Shown here: positions 44,101 through 51,768 of the stretch, piece after piece
How the letters are laid out: every line of letters starts with the position of its first letter
How positions within the stretch are numbered: position 1 is the stretch's first letter
Origin: Bryobacteraceae bacterium
Lineage (GTDB): Bacteria > Acidobacteriota > Terriglobia > Bryobacterales > Bryobacteraceae
Assembly: GCA_023384675.1 (NCBI GenBank)
Contig: JAHDVK010000013.1
Coordinates: forward strand, 62,001-126,000
Direction: 5' to 3'
DNA length: 64,000 nucleotides
The notes under the pieces: model-generated
Database searches by the model: none
Seen by the model: only the letters and a program-made list of their open reading frames with translations
Told to the model about the DNA's origin: nothing
Translations under genes and position numbers: made by a program

Positions 44101-44758
44101 CAAGCAGGCGCACCTCGGGCGCATCGAAGCCCATGAGCTGCGCTTCCACGACCAGGTCGGCGCCCTTGCGGACCTTGCTATCGCCGGGCTGGACAAGGAT
44201 GCGGTAGTAGGTTTGGCCGGAATCCTTCGGAGTCCCGGCCCAGAGCAGGCCGGCGCCGTAACCGAGCGGGCCGGGTCCGGCGAGGGTCAGCCAGACGAGG
44301 GCGGCGGCGCCGAGTGCGCCGGCGAGAGAGAGGCCAACGAGAGTCTGGCTGGGGACCAACCGATGGGGCGGAAAATCCCCGGCGCGGTCCAGCGCCTCCT
44401 CGGCAAGCAGGGCGCGGAAGGGGTTGCCTTCGTCCTCGCCGCCGGCGAGCGTGGCGAGGCGCTGATCAAAAGCGGGGTGGCGGCGTTCGGCTTCGCTCGC
44501 GGTACGGCGGCGGCTCACGCGCAGCCAGGGGAGAACCAGCCCGAAGATGAGGGCCAGGCCGATGGCGATAAAGAGCGAGAAACGCGCCCAGAAGAGGCTG
44601 GCTTCGGAAAAAGCGTAGCGGTTCGCGACCCAGGCGCCGGCCACGGTGCCCAACAGTGCAGCAAGCGCGATGGCCGCGGCGCCCAGGGCCCAGGCTTTCC
44701 AGCGCAGACGCTGCTCGAGGCTCGCGAGATACTCGTGGAATCTCTCGATCGGATTCAT
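41126..44758 (-). CDS. DUF4175 family protein, large coiled-coil membrane protein
   Basis: A 1210-residue protein, last gene of the eight-gene operon. Two transmembrane helices lie near residues 22-47 and 58-82, a third near 150-170, followed by a ~350-residue periplasmic beta region and a very long Gln/Glu/Arg/Ala coiled coil (residues ~520-1050). A low-complexity run of GQQ/GQ repeats sits at about 1020-1060. The match is to DUF4175, found after MoxR-DUF58-BatA genes. Its start overlaps the BatA-like stop by four bases. The role is unknown; a scaffold is a fair guess. Confidence 0.85.
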   Translation of the reverse strand: MNPIERFHEYLASLEQRLRWKAWALGAAAIALAALLGTVAGAWVANRYAFSEASLFWARFSLFIAIGLALIFGLVLPWLRVSRRRTASEAERRHPAFDQRLATLAGGEDEGNPFRALLAEEALDRAGDFPPHRLVPSQTLVGLSLAGALGAAALVWLTLAGPGPLGYGAGLLWAGTPKDSGQTYYRILVQPGDSKVRKGADLVVEAQLMGFDAPEVRLLARTAGASKWEALVMEPKEGVTGAYGFLLAGLAEPLEYMVEAGRVRSSLHRIAVIDLPSVRNIRVTYKFPSWMNASAEVEDPGGDLRAVEGTEAELMIETDRPMPQGLLLLDDGTRIPLQARGGNLSSGKITIRKDGLYSIAAIDEGEPVRISDDYFIEARPETPPVVKVLRPGRDARVSPIEEVLVEVEAADDYGLRSLELHYSVNGGEEKTVSLLPRAGAREGRGSALIALEDYKLEPGDLVALYASARDARATTRSDMFFIEAQPFEKEFSQSQTAGGGQGAGGEQQAQISQRQKEIINATWNQIRSKKTPAAMREDAEFLSGVQRKLSDQALSLAKRMMSRDLAGTNQEFQTFGKEMELASKAMLEATDPLRNQRWRESLAPEQKALQHLLRAEAVFRQIQVAFGQQGAGGGGGGNQQRDLESLFDLELDTEKNQYETAQSPLGGAGSPREREVDEAVKRLEELAKRQQQLAEQQRQQRQQSFQQRWAQEMLRREAEELKRRMEEMTRGMQGSQQQAQGQQQGQSGESTSSSGGQQGQQGRQSAQQGRGSQPQQRSLSQMASGQNADPRLERALKEVERALEDMRRAQQGGSQASDPDSARRAAERLGEAQSNLGGMRRQETGGKMDSIASRAQDLARRQRDFEERLKQAYGAGPDGRPRQQPGRTATQDKAEAGQFADEKQQMLEDYQKLEREMREATRSMATSEREAASKLRDALGEAQQNELGLRMKYSADWIRRGMGNYMAPRERVVTQALDQLERQVQQAQQAMGSNRGGEEQERAARALEQLEQARSELARQMGGAQQGQRGQQGQQGQQGQQGQQGQGGQGGQRGQEGQRGQEGQTGTGRNQQQGIGGRQTGEYSALNDGTLRGPSGEGNRRGIEQAYQNAVRQLEEIRSSGAASDETRAEIEALLARMKRLDPARFPGNPELLESLRRGILPELEQLELRLRRQASSGAQDIRSTGPARVPPGYEKAVADYYRRLSKGTQ
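41609..41690 (-). repeat. Tandem 9-base repeat coding for Gly-Gln runs
   Basis: On the plus strand the unit is near GCTGGCCTT, repeated imperfectly about eight times; on the coding strand it encodes alternating Gly and Gln. The repeat is in frame with DUF4175 and may vary in copy number between strains. Confidence 0.7.
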
Positions 44759-46758
44759 ATGGCCTCCCTACTGTAATGATGACTGGCGACCCAGGCTTCC
44801 ATCAGCCCCGCAAGCAGGGCGAAGGCCAGAATCCAGGGCCATAACTGCCAGCGCCGGGGTTCGGTCACAGCGCCCGCCGAGGTCGAAGCGCCGCGGTCCA
44901 GCGGAGCGCCCTGCCAGAGTTCAGCCGAATCCTCGGGCATGAGGGTGAGATCGGATTCGCGGCGGTCGATGTTGACGGAGACCAGTTCGCGGCGTCCGCC
45001 CGCGCGGCGGATCTCCCAGAAACCGGGCCGGTCGAGCGCGAGCGTGGCCTGGCGGGCGGATTCGGCCAGAGACAGCGCGCGGCTGCCATCAGGCCCGATC
45101 ACTTCCACCGAGGCCCCGCCGCTTTCGGTTTGCAGGTCCAGCGCGGCATCGACGCTGAGCCTGGCGGCGCGTTCCTCGATACCGGCCAGCCAGCGGAGGG
45201 ATTGCTCGATGAAGGGAACAAAGGCGGGGCGAAGGGGGAAGTCGTTCGCATCGTTGTCGAGCGTGGAAGCGAGAATGAGCACGCGTCCTTCGCCTTTGCG
45301 CCATTCCAGCAGCAAAGGTGCTCCCGTTGTGGCGCGGGCGACAACGGCGGCGTTTCCTGGCTGGATCTCGAACAACTGGAAGAAGCGGACTCCGTCCCAG
45401 CGGTCTGTTCGCGCGATGGCGGGGTGAGCGAGATCGGCCTCGCCGAGCGTGGAGAAGCGGTCGCCCGCGCGGGATTCGTACTGGCTGCCGCCGATCGCGA
45501 GGCCCGCAACGGGGACCTGGCCCACCGCGCTGGTGGCGGTCCCGACCGCGGAAAACAGGCCCTTACCGCGCTCGACATGCTGCTGGAGAGCGCTTTCAAG
45601 CGCGGGAGGCAGACGGCCGGGATCGGAAAGCATCACGGCGACGTATCGATCGAGATTTAGTGCTCCGGCGGAGGAGGCGGGCAGCACATCCAATGTGAAA
45701 AGGCCCGGGGCGGCCGTTTCGAGGGCAGCGCGAACGAAGACAGCCGATCCCGCCGATCGGGGTCCGTGCAAAAACAGGATGCGTTCTGGGTCGGCCCGCT
45801 CCACCGAGAATAAGTAATTGTCGTCCGCTGGCAGTCCATCCGGCTCGACGAAAGCGACCTCACAGCGGCTGAAACCGTAGGGCACATCCAAGCCCGTGAA
45901 GGCGGCGATGGCGCGCCCGTTAGCGGGGATGAGGACGGACTCGCGCGCGACGGCGCGCCCGTTGACACGCAATTCCAAGGTGCGCTTGGATTCGGGCGTG
46001 TTGTGGCCGGCCAGGGTTACCTCAACGCGCGACTGCTTCGGGTCCACAACGCGCGCGGGGGCGTTTACGCTCTCCACGGTCCAATTCGGTTCGTCGCGCT
46101 CGGCCGCGCGATGCAGAACGAGCGTGGTCCCGGGCTCGAGACGCAGTTCAGCGAAGCCGGGCGGCATGGAACTGCGTTGCAGGTCGCTGAATAGATGCAC
46201 CTCGACAGGGACATTTGCGGTGCGGGCCAGGTTGCGAAGCGCGCCGGCCAGGTCGCCAAGAGAACTGCGCGAACCAGTGGTTTCGATCGACTCCAGCGCG
46301 GCGCGGAGGATGGCGGGGTCGGCTGTAGGCTCGTTCAAAAGGCGGGTGGTGGAAGCGAACGCGATGACCTGCGCGCGGGTGGCGCCGCGCACCTGTTCAA
46401 GAATCCCGCGAGCGGCTGACTTGGCGCGCGGCAGGCGGTCGCCGAAGCCCATGCTGGCGGACTCGTCCACGGCCAGCAGCAGGAGTTTGTCGCCGCCAAA
46501 GCCGGGCGGCACCGCGCTGGTGATAAATGGCCGTGTGAAGGCGAAAACGATCAGCGCGAGCAGAGCGAGCCGCATGGCGAGCAGGAGCAAGTAGTCCAGA
46601 CGGCGCTGCCGGACCGAGGCGGACGTTGATCGCTCAAAAAACATGAGCGAGCTGAAATGTTGCGGCGTGGATTTGTGGCGCTTGAGCAGATGCAGGTACA
46701 CCGGCAGCGCCAGCAGCCCGAGTCCGGCGAGAAACCATGGTGTGAGGAATCCCATCAC
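44755..46758 (-). CDS. BatA-like membrane protein with VWA domain
   Basis: A 667-residue protein. The N-terminal aerotolerance-type segment FLTPWFLAGLGLLALPVYLH and KRHKSTPQHFSSLMFFE is followed by a second helix (LLLLAMRLALLALIVFAF). A VWA domain has the MIDAS loop AVDESASMGFGD at about residue 92. A ~400-residue region with a class I glutamine-amidotransferase-like fold follows, and a C-terminal helix (WPWILAFALLAGLMEAW) anchors the end. In other bacteria BatA partners MoxR in envelope integrity and stress. It overlaps the DUF58 gene by four bases. Confidence 0.9.
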   Translation of the reverse strand: MMGFLTPWFLAGLGLLALPVYLHLLKRHKSTPQHFSSLMFFERSTSASVRQRRLDYLLLLAMRLALLALIVFAFTRPFITSAVPPGFGGDKLLLLAVDESASMGFGDRLPRAKSAARGILEQVRGATRAQVIAFASTTRLLNEPTADPAILRAALESIETTGSRSSLGDLAGALRNLARTANVPVEVHLFSDLQRSSMPPGFAELRLEPGTTLVLHRAAERDEPNWTVESVNAPARVVDPKQSRVEVTLAGHNTPESKRTLELRVNGRAVARESVLIPANGRAIAAFTGLDVPYGFSRCEVAFVEPDGLPADDNYLFSVERADPERILFLHGPRSAGSAVFVRAALETAAPGLFTLDVLPASSAGALNLDRYVAVMLSDPGRLPPALESALQQHVERGKGLFSAVGTATSAVGQVPVAGLAIGGSQYESRAGDRFSTLGEADLAHPAIARTDRWDGVRFFQLFEIQPGNAAVVARATTGAPLLLEWRKGEGRVLILASTLDNDANDFPLRPAFVPFIEQSLRWLAGIEERAARLSVDAALDLQTESGGASVEVIGPDGSRALSLAESARQATLALDRPGFWEIRRAGGRRELVSVNIDRRESDLTLMPEDSAELWQGAPLDRGASTSAGAVTEPRRWQLWPWILAFALLAGLMEAWVASHHYSREAI

Positions 46759-47642
46759 AGTCTCCCCTGGCGAACAGTGAGATACTCGCGCAGTGCATCA
46801 TCGAGCGGGCGGCCGGTTTCCAGCAGATGGTAACTGATGCCGGCGCCCTGGGCCTGAGACCGCATCGCTTCCAGGTGGGCGTCGATCCTGGCCGGGTAGG
46901 CTCCTGCGGCGTATTCGGGCGACACCTCAAGCTCCTGCCCGGTTTCTAGGTCGATCAGGATGCGGGGGCCTTCAAGCGAGGGACGTACCTCGGCGGGGTC
47001 GAGGATATGGAAAAGGATCACATCATTGCCCCGGTGGCGCAGGGGCGCGACGGTGCGGATGATCTCCTCGGGCGGCGCAAAGAAATCGGAAAGGACAAGC
47101 ACAATGCCGCGCCGCCGGAGCATCTCCTGGAACAGAAAGAACGGCTTGGCGAAGTCGGTGCGGTGGCCGGGCTCGGCATGGTCGATGCCGTAAAGCACCT
47201 TCAGCCAGGTGCCTTGGCGCGAGGAAGGCTCCACGTAATCGCGTACTTCGTCGTCGAAGCCGATGAAGCCGATGGCGTCGCGCTGCTTATGGGCGAGGTA
47301 CGCCAGCGAGGCGGCCAGAAACCGCGCGTAGTCGATCTTGCTCACGCCGGTGGACTGAAAGCGCATGGAGGCGCTGCGGTCGAGCAAGATGGTGACGCGC
47401 GTGTTGGTCTCGCCGCGATACCGCTTGAGATAGAGGCGGTCGGCGCGGGCGAAGACGTTCCAGTCCACGTAACGAAGATCGTCGCCGGGCACGTAAGGGC
47501 GGTACTCAGCAAACTCCTGGCTGAAGCCGAAGTCGGGCGAGCGGTGCAACCCGGAGATGAAGCCGTCGACGACAGTCTTGGCGGTCAACTCCAGGTTGGC
47601 AATGCCGGCGAGGATCTTCGGATCGAGGAATCGCTGGAACAT
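46755..47642 (-). CDS. DUF58 protein with VWA-like fold
   Basis: A 295-residue cytoplasmic protein. The DUF58 block YRPYVPGDDLRYVDWNVFAR is at about residues 48-67, and a VWA-type MIDAS ILLDRSASMRF follows at about 85. The remainder (GIVLVLSDFFAPPEEI) completes the VWA fold. DUF58 proteins pair with MoxR ATPases and are thought to carry or present metal- or substrate-bound VWA partners. Its ATG is nine bases after the MoxR stop. Confidence 0.94.
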   Translation of the reverse strand: MFQRFLDPKILAGIANLELTAKTVVDGFISGLHRSPDFGFSQEFAEYRPYVPGDDLRYVDWNVFARADRLYLKRYRGETNTRVTILLDRSASMRFQSTGVSKIDYARFLAASLAYLAHKQRDAIGFIGFDDEVRDYVEPSSRQGTWLKVLYGIDHAEPGHRTDFAKPFFLFQEMLRRRGIVLVLSDFFAPPEEIIRTVAPLRHRGNDVILFHILDPAEVRPSLEGPRILIDLETGQELEVSPEYAAGAYPARIDAHLEAMRSQAQGAGISYHLLETGRPLDDALREYLTVRQGRL

Positions 47643-47651
47643 GCGTGTTTC

Positions 47652-48665
47652 CTAACTAGTGGGCACGGGCCGGGCCTCGAGCAGGCGGGTGAGGATGTCG
47701 TCGGGAGTGAGGCGGTCGCTCTCAGCCTGGAAATTGAGCAGGATGCGGTGGCGAAGGACAGCGCGCATCAGGGTCGTCACATCCTGGTAGGTCACGTGGT
47801 GGCGGCCATGCATGAGCGCACGCGCCTTCGAAGCGAGCACGATATTCTGAATGCCGCGCACGCTCGCACCGAAGTTCACATATTTCTTAACGAAATCCGG
47901 CGAGGAAGGATCCGTGACGCGCGTCGCTCGCACCAGAGCTACCGCGTAACGCGCGATGTCCTCCGATATCGGCACCATCCGCACAAGCTGTTGGAACTCG
48001 AGAATCTCTTCGGCGCTCGTCACTGGCTGCGGAGTGGCTTTCGCCGTAGTCGTCGTCAGGCCGATCACCCTGAGTTCGTCCTCGGGTCCAAGGTAGTCGA
48101 GAAGGGTATTAAAGATGAAGCGGTCGAGCTGCGCCTCGGGCAGCGGGTAGGTGCCCTCCAGCTCGATCGGGTTTTGCGTCGCAAGCACGAAGAATGGCGC
48201 GGGCAGGTTGTAGTGGTTGCCGCGCACGGTGCAGCTCAGCTCCTGCATGGCTTCGAGCAGCGCGGATTGAGTCTTCGGCGGAGTCCGGTTGATTTCGTCC
48301 GCGAGCACTATGTTGCCGAAGATGGGCCCAGGGACAAAGGTCCAGATGCGGCGGTTGGTCCCGGGTTCCTCTTCGAGGATGTCGGTGCCCGTGATATCGG
48401 AGGGCATCAGGTCGGGCGTAAACTGAATCCGCTTGAACGCCAGGCCGAGCGTCTGCGCCATGGTACGCACGAGCAGCGTTTTGGCGGTGCCCGGCAGGCC
48501 GGTGATCAGGCAATGGCCGCCCACGAACAGCGCGATCATGAGCTGTTCCAGCACTTCCTCCTGTCCGACAATCACCTTGCGGACTTCGCGCACGATGGCC
48601 TCTTTCACCTGCTGGAAGCGTTCGACGCGGGCTTTCAATGTGGTCAGATCGATTTCGCTGGTCAT
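47652..48665 (-). CDS. MoxR family AAA+ ATPase
   Basis: A 337-residue AAA+ chaperone. Walker A is GLPGTAKT at about 55-62, Walker B is VLADEINRTPPKTQSALLEA, sensor 1 is FFVLATQNPIELEGTYPLPE, and sensor 2 lies in the C-terminal helical lid. MoxR proteins mature or insert cofactors into VWA proteins; here the obvious clients are the DUF58, BatA-like and large VWA proteins of the same operon. Its ATG overlaps the metallopeptidase stop by four bases. Confidence 0.95.
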   Translation of the reverse strand: MTSEIDLTTLKARVERFQQVKEAIVREVRKVIVGQEEVLEQLMIALFVGGHCLITGLPGTAKTLLVRTMAQTLGLAFKRIQFTPDLMPSDITGTDILEEEPGTNRRIWTFVPGPIFGNIVLADEINRTPPKTQSALLEAMQELSCTVRGNHYNLPAPFFVLATQNPIELEGTYPLPEAQLDRFIFNTLLDYLGPEDELRVIGLTTTTAKATPQPVTSAEEILEFQQLVRMVPISEDIARYAVALVRATRVTDPSSPDFVKKYVNFGASVRGIQNIVLASKARALMHGRHHVTYQDVTTLMRAVLRHRILLNFQAESDRLTPDDILTRLLEARPVPTS

Positions 48666-50854
48666 GGTTTATTGCTTCGTTCCTTATTAATCTCCAGCAG
48701 GAGTTTCTGCGCCGGGCGGAATCCGGGCGCGTGCTCGAGCGAGTGAAGTATGTGCTCTTCCGCTTCCGGGACGCGTTTCAACGCAAAGTGCACGCGGGCC
48801 AAATCATAATGCGCGGTGGCCGGATCGGTGGGTGTGAGAGCGACGACGGCGGCGTACTCTTCGGCGGCGCCCGCCCAGTCGCCCGCCTCCGCGCGCAGGT
48901 CGCCGAGCTTCTTATGCAGCGGCTCATCCTTTACCGGATAGATCCACAGCAGGCGTTCGAGAGCCGCGCGGGCTTCGGCGGGATGGCCAAGTTCTTCTTC
49001 GAGTTCGGCGAGTTTTTTCAGCGATTCCGGATTGCGCCCGCCATGCTGCACGTAATCCCGAAGCTCCTTCGCGGCCGAAGCCTTGTCCTCGAGCGCCAGG
49101 AAAGAGAGGGCCCTCGCTTCATAGACGTTGCCCTTGTCCACATAGTCGGGATAAAGCGGCTTGAGCTCTGCCGCGATCTTCAGCGCATCCTCGTGGCGCT
49201 TCTCCATCCGCGCCTTGGTGACCTCGGGAGCGCGCTTCAGATACTCCTTATAGCCTCGGACGGAGGTTCCATGCTGCTCTTCGAGCCAGGCGAAAAACTG
49301 TTCGTCGAACTCCTCCGGCTTCAGACCCAGCACGCGCTCAATGACCGCGACGGTCGGCTCCGCCTTCGTGTACGCCTCGAGCATCTCCATCAGCTTGCCC
49401 CAGCCCCAGCGTTCATTCACGTAGTCGCAGAAGCGGCCGGCCTGGAAGTAGCTCACTACGACCTGGCCGGGGTACTCGGGACGGATAAAGCCGCGGTCGA
49501 GCTTCGCCACCGGCAGCAGTTTCTTCTCGGCCATCGCCCAGAGGATCTGCGGTGTGACTCGCTCGCCCCATTCCGGATTGACGGCCGTTTCTTCATGGAC
49601 CGCGAGGCCCTCGGTGAACCAGCGCGACACGCGGTGATTCGTACGGTGGAGCGTGAACACGTGGCTGAGTTCGTGCCACAGAGTGCTGGCCCAATGGTAG
49701 GAGCCCGGTTCGCGGCCTGAGGGGCTGTCCATGGCGATGGACATGACAAAGGTCACGCCCAGCGCGCCCAGGCCCGGCATCCCCATCGTGCGTACGGCGA
49801 AGTCCTCATGCAGCGGGTAGAACTCGATTTGCACGGGGCCGGGCAGCTTCACGTTGTATTTCTTCTCGAACACGGCGATCGCGCGCTCGGTCTCGCGCTC
49901 GACGTACGGCCGCAACAGAGCCGCCTCGCTCTTATGGAGGCGGAGAATGGCGTTCTTCGTACGAATCGTTTCGTAATTGCGCAGGCTGTCGAGGAGTTTG
50001 AGACTGTTGGCGGTCGCGGCATTCCGGAAGCCATTCTCGTAGCACTGCTCCAGCAGTTCCTGGGCTTCGCGGTCCTTGCCGACGCGCATCAGGTTGATGC
50101 CGAGTTCCGAGCGCGCAGCCCAGTTGTCGGGTTCGATTGCGATGGCCCTCTGGTACAGCTCGATCGCCTCTTCATAGCGGCGGTTGAGCACGTGCCAGTG
50201 GGCGATGCGGGCGTAACCCCGGCCATAGGCGGGGCTGGCGTCGTGCATCTTCTTGAGCCAGGGCGACTCGGGCTTGTCCGCCAGCAGGTCGATGGTGGCG
50301 TGCACGGCCATGGCGTCGAGGGCATGCGAATCCAGCGCCAGCGCCTTGTCCGCCTCCTCTCGCGCGCGCTCAAAGTCGCCATCTTCCAGGACCAGGCCGG
50401 CAATCAGTTCTTGCGCTTCAACCAGCTTCGGATCACTCTCGATGGCTTGCCGGGCGAGGTCGATCGCGCGGCGGTCGAATCCTTCGCTGAGGGAAACGGC
50501 CAGGCCCAACAGCGCGCCCGCATGGTCCTTCTTGAGTTCCAGTGCTTCCTGGAAGAGCTGGCCCGATTCCGTCACGTTGAAGCGCTCGAGCAACAGCCTC
50601 CCCCAGCGGACGCGTACTTCCGGGTCTTTCGGCTGTACCTTCACCGCCGACCGGAACACCGCGCCGGCCTCTTCATAGCGTCCCAAGCCCCAAAGACCTT
50701 CGGCCATCCCGGCCGGATTGAAGGAATCGAGGAGCTTCGTGAAGCAGGCCGTGGCCTCTGCGCCGCGGCTGAGCTTGCGCAGCTTCCAGCACTCGTCCGC
50801 GGGAGCGGCGAACGCAGTGAACGCCAATAAAACCAGGGGCAGCAGGCGCATCAT
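48662..50854 (-). CDS. TPR protein with a gluzincin metallopeptidase domain
   Basis: About 730 residues with a signal peptide (MMRLLPLVLLAFTAFA). N-terminal TPR repeats cover ~20-290, a peptidase_MA-like zinc domain covers ~300-510, and C-terminal TPRs run to the end. The HExxH site is His394-Glu395-His398 in LWHELSHVFTLH, with the distal glutamate in FTEGLAVHEE. Such domains are known from bacterial secreted proteases; here the TPR arms may hold partners. The start overlaps the caspase-fold gene stop by four bases. Confidence 0.88.
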   Translation of the reverse strand: MMRLLPLVLLAFTAFAAPADECWKLRKLSRGAEATACFTKLLDSFNPAGMAEGLWGLGRYEEAGAVFRSAVKVQPKDPEVRVRWGRLLLERFNVTESGQLFQEALELKKDHAGALLGLAVSLSEGFDRRAIDLARQAIESDPKLVEAQELIAGLVLEDGDFERAREEADKALALDSHALDAMAVHATIDLLADKPESPWLKKMHDASPAYGRGYARIAHWHVLNRRYEEAIELYQRAIAIEPDNWAARSELGINLMRVGKDREAQELLEQCYENGFRNAATANSLKLLDSLRNYETIRTKNAILRLHKSEAALLRPYVERETERAIAVFEKKYNVKLPGPVQIEFYPLHEDFAVRTMGMPGLGALGVTFVMSIAMDSPSGREPGSYHWASTLWHELSHVFTLHRTNHRVSRWFTEGLAVHEETAVNPEWGERVTPQILWAMAEKKLLPVAKLDRGFIRPEYPGQVVVSYFQAGRFCDYVNERWGWGKLMEMLEAYTKAEPTVAVIERVLGLKPEEFDEQFFAWLEEQHGTSVRGYKEYLKRAPEVTKARMEKRHEDALKIAAELKPLYPDYVDKGNVYEARALSFLALEDKASAAKELRDYVQHGGRNPESLKKLAELEEELGHPAEARAALERLLWIYPVKDEPLHKKLGDLRAEAGDWAGAAEEYAAVVALTPTDPATAHYDLARVHFALKRVPEAEEHILHSLEHAPGFRPAQKLLLEINKERSNKP

Positions 50855-51768
50855 TGCTCGAGCTCCTCTTGCAGTTGCGCAAGCTCGATCAACAGCGCGC
50901 TGAGCTGTTTGCGGTATTCCGGCTCCGGCATCGCCGCCTTTTCGTACTTCAGCTTGTCGATCGCCTGTTCGATCTCTTCCTTGCGCACCAGCAGTTTCTG
51001 CTTCGCCGGATCTCGCAGCGCCTCCTGAATCTTGCCGAACCGGACCACCTGGAAGCCCGCCGCCAGCAGTCCCTGCCCGTTCTCGGGCGAAGGGGCGCGC
51101 ACGGCCTCGCGCACGCCGGTGTCCTCCAGCATCGCGTGTTCCGTGGCGAGCCGCTGCTGCGTCTTGTAGAAGTCCGTTGTCTTTCGGTCGGCGTAGCGGT
51201 AGGCCTCCAGCGCACTCACCGTGCCGCTCTTGTCGGTGTCGGCGTTCGCGTCGCGGAACGCTTCCACCCAATACCGCGGAAACACCACCGCATTCTTCTC
51301 CATGCCCGAGCGTGTCGCGCTGACGAGCACCCGGTTCTCGCGCTTCAACGCCTCAATCGCCCCGCCGCTCGCGCTCGTGGCCAGCACCACAAGCTGACGT
51401 GCGGGTATGCGGTCCAGCCACGCGCCCAGTTCGGTCCCCGTCACATCCGGACCGGGGATGTTGAACTTGTATTCGAGTTGATCCCACGTGCCATGGCCGA
51501 TCAGCGTGAGGACGAAGGCATCGTCCCGCCTGGCGCCAGCGGCAACCTGGTCCAGCGCGGCCTTGATCGCGGTCTTCGTGGCCTGCGCTCCGGAAAGAGT
51601 TTGAACCTGCACGTCCTCGCCCGCCGCCAGCTTCTGCATATCGGCAACCAGCGCAGCGAACCGCGATTCATATTCCGGCTGGCCGCCCAGCCCGCCCACG
51701 ACCACATGCCAGGTCGCTCCTGGAAGCGCAGCCGCAAGCAACAACCCAAAGATCACAGCCCTCTTCAC
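50851..51768 (-). CDS. Caspase/legumain-fold protein with non-standard catalytic site
   Basis: About 305 residues with a signal peptide after a GTG start (MKRAVIFGLLLAAALPGA). The fold of peptidase C13/caspases is suggested by LTLIGHGTWDQLEYK (histidine) and VVLATSASGGAIEAL where the Cys of DACxSG would lie; here that place is Ser, so the canonical nucleophile is absent. A calcium-loop-like DANADTDKSGTVSALEAYRY follows, then a coiled-coil tail. The GTG overlaps the VWA gene stop. It may be a pseudoprotease or serine variant; related sequences lacking the cysteine seem common in this family. Confidence 0.65.
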   Translation of the reverse strand: MKRAVIFGLLLAAALPGATWHVVVGGLGGQPEYESRFAALVADMQKLAAGEDVQVQTLSGAQATKTAIKAALDQVAAGARRDDAFVLTLIGHGTWDQLEYKFNIPGPDVTGTELGAWLDRIPARQLVVLATSASGGAIEALKRENRVLVSATRSGMEKNAVVFPRYWVEAFRDANADTDKSGTVSALEAYRYADRKTTDFYKTQQRLATEHAMLEDTGVREAVRAPSPENGQGLLAAGFQVVRFGKIQEALRDPAKQKLLVRKEEIEQAIDKLKYEKAAMPEPEYRKQLSALLIELAQLQEELEQ

